A stretch of DNA of 64,000 bases from CAWFMO01 sp963817065. GTDB taxonomy: Bacteria > Actinomycetota > Thermoleophilia > Solirubrobacterales > 70-9. A program made the translations under genes and the position numbers. The notes below the pieces were generated by a model. That model was not told the origin of the DNA. It saw nothing but the letters and a program-made list of their open reading frames with translations, and did no database searches. The DNA lies in assembly GCA_963817065.1 (NCBI GenBank), contig CAWFMO010000002.1, forward strand, positions 868,001 through 932,000, given 5' to 3'. Shown here piece by piece: positions 60,776 to 64,000 of the stretch; the stretch's first letter is position 1, and the number at the start of each line of letters is the position of its first letter.

Positions 60776-60960
60776 CTGGCGAAGTAGCGGTACAACGCGG
60801 CCGGCGACATGCCCATGGCCCGGGCGATCGCGTTCAGCGATACCGACCCGGCGCCGCCCTCGGCCACCTGGCCCATGGCCCGCGCCTTGATCTCGGCCAG
60901 GGTCTCCTGGCGCTGCCGTTCCCGCCGTGTGGGTACCGCCGCCTCGTCCCGCACGCCCAT
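60776..60960 (-). pseudogene. TetR-family regulator fragment (DNA-binding domain only)
   Basis: From the ATG at 60960, which is preceded by AAGGGG, the sequence gives TRRERQRQETLAEIKARAMG and SVSLNAIARAMGMSPAALYR followed by YF. This is a complete TetR helix-turn-helix of about 60 residues. The ligand-binding domain (normally another 130 residues) is missing; the frame then runs into the nadE start. It could be a real truncation or another missing stretch in the consensus. It diverges from the oxidoreductase gene across a spacer with matching palindromic operators. Confidence 0.7.
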
Positions 60961-60971
60961 ACCGTGACCCC

Positions 60972-60987
60972 TTCACTTAGTGAATGG
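60972..60987 (-). promoter_or_regulatory. TetR-type operator 1
   Basis: TTCACTTAGTGAA (60972-60984) is a perfect palindrome with a central T. On the minus strand the block reads CCATTCACTA (60987-60978), the same 10-mer found on the plus strand at 61039-61048. It lies just upstream of the -35 box of the divergent promoter. Confidence 0.55.
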
Positions 60988-61016
60988 TTGACACCTTACA
61001 CCGACAGAGCTAAGTT
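60988..61016 (+). promoter_or_regulatory. Candidate promoter of the oxidoreductase gene
   Basis: TTGACA (60988-60993) is a perfect -35. TAAGTT (61011-61016), at a 17-nt spacing, is a weak -10. The operator at 60972-60987 directly abuts the -35, a good geometry for repression. Confidence 0.5.
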
Positions 61017-61038
61017 AATAGCATTCACAGTTCGACAC

Positions 61039-61048
61039 CCATTCACTA
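61039..61048 (+). promoter_or_regulatory. TetR-type operator half-site 2
   Basis: CCATTCACTA repeats the 10-mer of operator 1 in inverse orientation, downstream of the -10 box. It is followed by GTCAG rather than a full second arm. Confidence 0.4.
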
Positions 61049-61078
61049 GTCAGCCCTAGCGAGAGATCGAGGAGCGTC

Positions 61079-62055
61079 ATGACCATGAGCACTGCCGACC
61101 AGCGAGGGACCAGCAGGCCAGCGTGACCGCGACCGAGGTCGTGCTGCCGGGTGTGGTCGAGCCCGGCGGCCTGGCACTGCGCGAGCGCCAGCTACCGCCG
61201 CCCGCCACCGGGCAGGTGCTGGTCCGGGTCGAGGCCGAGCGGCGTCTCCTTCGCCGAGCAGGGCATGCGCAGCGACCGCTACCCGGGCCAGCCAAGTTCC
61301 CGTTCGTGCCCGGCTACGACCTGATCGGCACCGTGCACCGCGACCGGCCCGGACGTCGGACCCACGCCTGGTCGGCAAGCGCGTCGCCGCCCTGACCAAG
61401 ACCGGCAGCTGGGCCAGCTACGCCCTGCGTCCCCGGCGCCGCCGTCGTCGAGGTCCCGGACGGCGTGGACCCGGCCGAGGCCGAGACCGTCGTGGTCAAC
61501 GGGCATCACCGCGTGGCAGATGCTGCACCGCAGCGCCCGCGTCCAGCCGGCCAGACCGATCCTCGTGCACGGCGCCAACGGCGGGGTCGGCACCACCCTG
61601 GTCCAGCTGGCCCGCCACGCCGGGGTCCGGGTCATCGGCACGGCCAGCCCCGCCACCACGACGAGCTGCGCGCCATGCGGCGTCGCAGCCGATCGACTAC
61701 CGACGACCCGGACCTGGCCGTCCGCGTCCGCGAGCTGGCTGCGGACGGCGTCGACGCGGTGTTCGATCACCTCGGCCTCGCCGAGCCTGCGCCGTTCCTA
61801 CCGGCTGCTGCGCCCGCGGCGGCACGCTGGTCTCCTACGGCTCAGCTGCCAGCCAGCGCGACACCCGCACTCCGATGCTGGTCCTGCGTTCGTCGCCATG
61901 CTGGCCCGGCTGGCGCTGTGGAACTACCTGCCGAACGGCCAGCCGCGCCCGCTTCTACAACGTGTGGGCCGGCCACCGCGCCAACCCGGCCCAGTTCTGG
62001 GCCCGCCTGCGCGCCGACCTCGGCCAGGTGCTCGCCAGCCCTGGCTCAGCAGGCG
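61079..62055 (+). pseudogene. Zinc-independent quinone oxidoreductase-like MDR protein, many frame breaks, 3' end lost
   Basis: The ATG at 61079 has a good GAGGAG before it and opens MTMSTADQRG; the conserved part starts VTATEVVLPGVVEPGGLALR. Other pieces, in several frames, are FPFVPGYDLIGTV, GSWASYALRP, VHGANGGVGTTLVQLARHAG (NADPH Rossmann motif), DAVFDHLGLASLRRSYRLLR and PNGQPRPFYNVWAG. It matches medium-chain quinone oxidoreductases. About eight breaks occur and the last 50 or so residues are absent, the sequence meeting the end of the convergent lipoprotein gene. The divergent TetR fragment is its likely regulator. Confidence 0.65.
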
Positions 62056-62515
62056 GCCCCTTCGAGGCGAGCACCTTCTTCAGCGCCGGCGCCGGTGACA
62101 CGGTGAGCTTGTAGCCCGGGTTGCTGGCCGAGTACGCGACCTGGGTGCAGTTGCCCGCGCTGGCCGACGCGGTGGCGATGACCGCGTCGACCGCGGTTTC
62201 GCAGGTGCTGGTCTTGGTGTTCCAGCTCCATGCCCCGCCCAGCTGCTGGGTCGCGGCGGGCTGCCCGTTCGTGGTCATGCGGACCAGGATGTCCCCGGAC
62301 GAGTCCGGCCGGGCCTGGCACTGGCTCTGCGTGGTGGCCCGCGCCAGCGGCGACGCCGTGGCCGAGCTGACCGCGGCCGCGGGCCGGTCGGTGCTCGACG
62401 AGCCGCCGCAGCCCGCCAGGGCCACCGCCGCCACGGCCAGTCCGGCGGCGGACCACAGGGAGATCGAAGTACGGGAGGTCACGGGGGGATGATTCCAGAT
62501 GCGCTCCGTGATCAC
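62046..62515 (-). CDS. Small secreted lipoprotein of unknown function
   Basis: About 155 residues. A lipoprotein signal with lipobox LAGC (AVAALAVAGCGG-like; the Cys lies about residue 36) is followed by a Ser/Ala-rich linker. One domain follows with QCQARPDSSGDILVRMTTNG, WSWNTKTSTCETAVDAVIAT and CTQVAYSASNPGYKLTVSPA. Four cysteines probably make disulfides. The end would read KGPAC after a one-base break near 62,055. I know no function; similar small Cys-containing lipoproteins are found in actinomycetes. Confidence 0.6.
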
Positions 62516-62573
62516 GTCCTACTCGGCGTAAAAACCCAGTGCGCCGACGGCGGCAAAAAGGCAAGCTCACGGT

Positions 62574-63558
62574 ATGACGAACAGCATCCCCTCCGTCGGC
62601 ACGACCGGGGGAGCGGGCCGCCACGCGGCGGCCCTGGACCGGGTGCTGCCCGCGATCGGCGGGATGGACACCGTCCAGCGGCTGGCCGGGCTCAGCGGCA
62701 GCGACTTCACCAGCGTGATGCTGGAGGTGGCCCGGCTCCGGGCGGCCCGCGAAACCCCGGCCAGTGTCCGGCGCCGGTACTCCCATGACCGGTTCACCAC
62801 CCCTGGTCACACGCCATGGCACTCCCTGCGGCGGGCCGAAGAAGCCCTCCTGGCCTGCCTGCCGGCCGACGTCGAGATGCTGACGCTGGCCCCGGTGGTG
62901 CCGCTCGGCGCGCACTCGGCCCTGGCCACGGTCAGCCAGGACAAGGTGCTGACCACAAGCCGGGCCTGTGAGGTCGCGGCCGACCCCACGAACGCGCTGG
63001 CCCTGGAAGCATCGGTGCGCCGGGTCCGCGACCGCAGCGCGACCGTCCGGCTGGGCGCCCTGCAGCGGGTTGTCCGGGCCCAGCTGTTCGGGCCCGGAGC
63101 CCAGGCTCACTTCGGCCTGTTCGGGCTGGTCACGGCGGGTCGTGACGAGGGCGATTACCGGTTCGAGCGGCGGGAGCTGGCCGAGCACCTGCGGTTCGCG
63201 GTGACCAGCCTGGCCGCGGCTCGGCTCCGTTACGTCCAGCTCGCGCTGACCCCGCTGTCGGAGGCGGGGGAGCAGATCGCCGCGGCCGTCACCGGCGACC
63301 TGAGCGGCGGCCAGGACAGCGGCACGGCGGCGTGTGATCGTCCTCGACCACACCCGGTCCGCCGGCCGCGGTTACTACCGTGATCTCTGCTTCAAGGTCA
63401 ACGCCCAAACCGGCAGCAACAGGTCCGGCAGCAAGCTGGAGGAGATCGGCGACGGCGGCTTCACCGACTGGACCCAGCAGCTGGTGCCCAGCAGCAAGGA
63501 GCGGCTGCTCATCAGCGGCATCGGCGTCGACCGCCTGGCCGCCGTCGGCCCACCCTGA
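62574..63558 (+). CDS. Conserved protein of unknown function (frame break)
   Basis: About 328 residues, joined across a break near 63,330. The most conserved-looking block is LAPVVPLGAHSALATVSQDK, then VLTTSRACEVAADPTNALAL followed by EASVRRVRDR. Its spacing recalls class II aminoacyl-tRNA-synthetase-like proteins, but the motifs are not diagnostic. Later come HFGLFGLVTAGRDEGDYRFE and a C-terminal half with YYRDLCFKVNA and DGGFTDWTQQLVPSSKERLL. It has no signal peptide or membrane span. It begins 58 bp from the divergent lipoprotein gene. I cannot assign a function. Confidence 0.6.
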
Positions 63559-63561
63559 CCA

Positions 63562-63594
63562 GGCGCGGGCGGCCCGCACCGGGCCGCCCGCGCC
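63562..63594. terminator. Perfect 15-bp hairpin between convergent genes
   Basis: 63562-63576 and 63580-63594 are exact inverse complements (GGCGCGGGCGGCCCG arm) around the loop CAC. It lies 4 bp after one stop and 22 bp from the convergent stop, with no U-run. This is the typical GC-rich bidirectional terminator of high-GC actinobacteria. Confidence 0.8.
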
Positions 63595-63615
63595 CCGAAG
63601 ATCAACGGCACAGCA

Positions 63616-64000
63616 TCAACGGCACAGCTCGTCGTTGCGCGCGACCTCCGGGCCGGTGACCCGTTTCAGCAGCGGCAGCGTGGCCGCGATGATGCCGAGC
63701 GCCGCGGCCAGCCCGGCCACCACGATGCCGTAGTAACCCGGCCCGGGCGGCCGCAGCGTGTAACCGAGCTGGGCCCGCAGGAACAGCTCGGCCCCGCCGA
63801 ACCCGACCGCGATCGACAGCACCGCCACCACCAGCAACGGCACCGCGCTCTCCAGCGTGACCACCCGGCGCAGCACACTCAGCGGGGTCCCGGCCAGCCG
63901 GAGCAGGCTGAACGGCCGCTTCCGCTCGGTCAGCCCGGACGACCACGCTCGCGGCCAGCGCGCAGCCGGCGATGGGCAGGCTGGCCAGGATGATCACGTC
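63616..64000 (-). CDS. FtsX-like ABC transporter permease, C-terminal part (runs off the window)
   Basis: The last 125 or so residues of a MacB/FtsX-type permease. IILASLPIAGCALAASVV is one helix, then a frame break near 63,935, then RKRPFSLLRLAGTPLSVLRR followed by VVTLE. Next come AVPLLVVAVLSIAVGFGGAE, GYTLRPPGPGYYGIVVAGLA and the end RVTGPEVARNDELCR. The TERKRPFSLLRLAGTP-type loop before the last helices is characteristic. The start lies beyond base 64,000. Its ATPase partner is not in the window. Confidence 0.75.

Overview
The window is high-GC and dense with genes. It is two unlike pieces of actinobacterial DNA joined inside two broken genes near 55.38 kb. Bases 1 to about 55,376 read as a Thermoleophilia/Solirubrobacterales-type genome: Leu is mostly CTC, Ile ATC and Val GTC, and the core gene order matches that kind of chromosome. 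Bases from about 55,403 to 64,000 prefer CTG for Leu and carry an F420-type PPOX protein, a Tat-exported GH3 enzyme and a glutamine-dependent NAD synthetase, which suggests another actinomycete. These lineage calls come from gene content and codon feel, not from a database search.

Layout. 0-11.7 kb: housekeeping and membrane genes (ymdB, a DUF2867 protein, a CHASE2 cyclase, paired NTF2-like proteins, a GT87-like protein, GtrA, a phosphodiesterase, an aminotransferase, a first D-Ala-D-Ala ligase, a bifunctional-nuclease-type protein). 11.7-26 kb: the replication-origin region, with a leftward block (rpmH, rnpA, yidD, yidC, khpB, rsmG, parA, parB, tRNA-Ile) diverging from a rightward block (dnaA, DnaA boxes, dnaN, recF, dciA-like, gyrB, gyrA). 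26-28.6 kb: HNH nuclease, pheA, a CARDB-like membrane protein. 28.7-38 kb: a kinase, two FHA proteins, a PP2C phosphatase, a SEDS polymerase, a penicillin-binding protein, PASTA kinase PknB and a second D-Ala-D-Ala ligase. This follows the mycobacterial fhaA-fhaB-pstP-rodA-pbpA-pknB plan and should couple Ser/Thr phosphorylation to peptidoglycan synthesis. 38.5-42.6 kb: a third kinase, purM, uppP and a DedA protein. 42.6-54.2 kb: an exopolysaccharide locus (dehydratase, Wzy-like and Wzx-like proteins, three glycosyltransferases, the initiating sugar transferase, two acetyltransferases). 54.2-55.4 kb: a truncated peptidoglycan amidase. 55.4-64 kb: the foreign segment, with an MFS fragment, SDR, PPOX, GH3, nadE, a TetR fragment with operators, a quinone-oxidoreductase remnant, a lipoprotein, an unknown conserved protein and an ABC permease end.

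Quality. At least 24 genes, including essential ones (gyrA, gyrB, dnaA, pknB), contain single-base frame breaks whose two sides join into normal family sequence. This is far more likely to be consensus error than pseudogenisation. Such genes are annotated as whole genes, with approximate break positions.

No CRISPR array, transposase, rRNA or convincing new defence system was seen. The points most worth a second look are the junction, a recurring TANNNT box just upstream of start codons (leaderless mRNAs), a short dispersed repeat used as coding sequence, an apparent ATC start codon in fhaA, histone-like Lys/Ala tails on both gyrase subunits, and a TetR operator pair.
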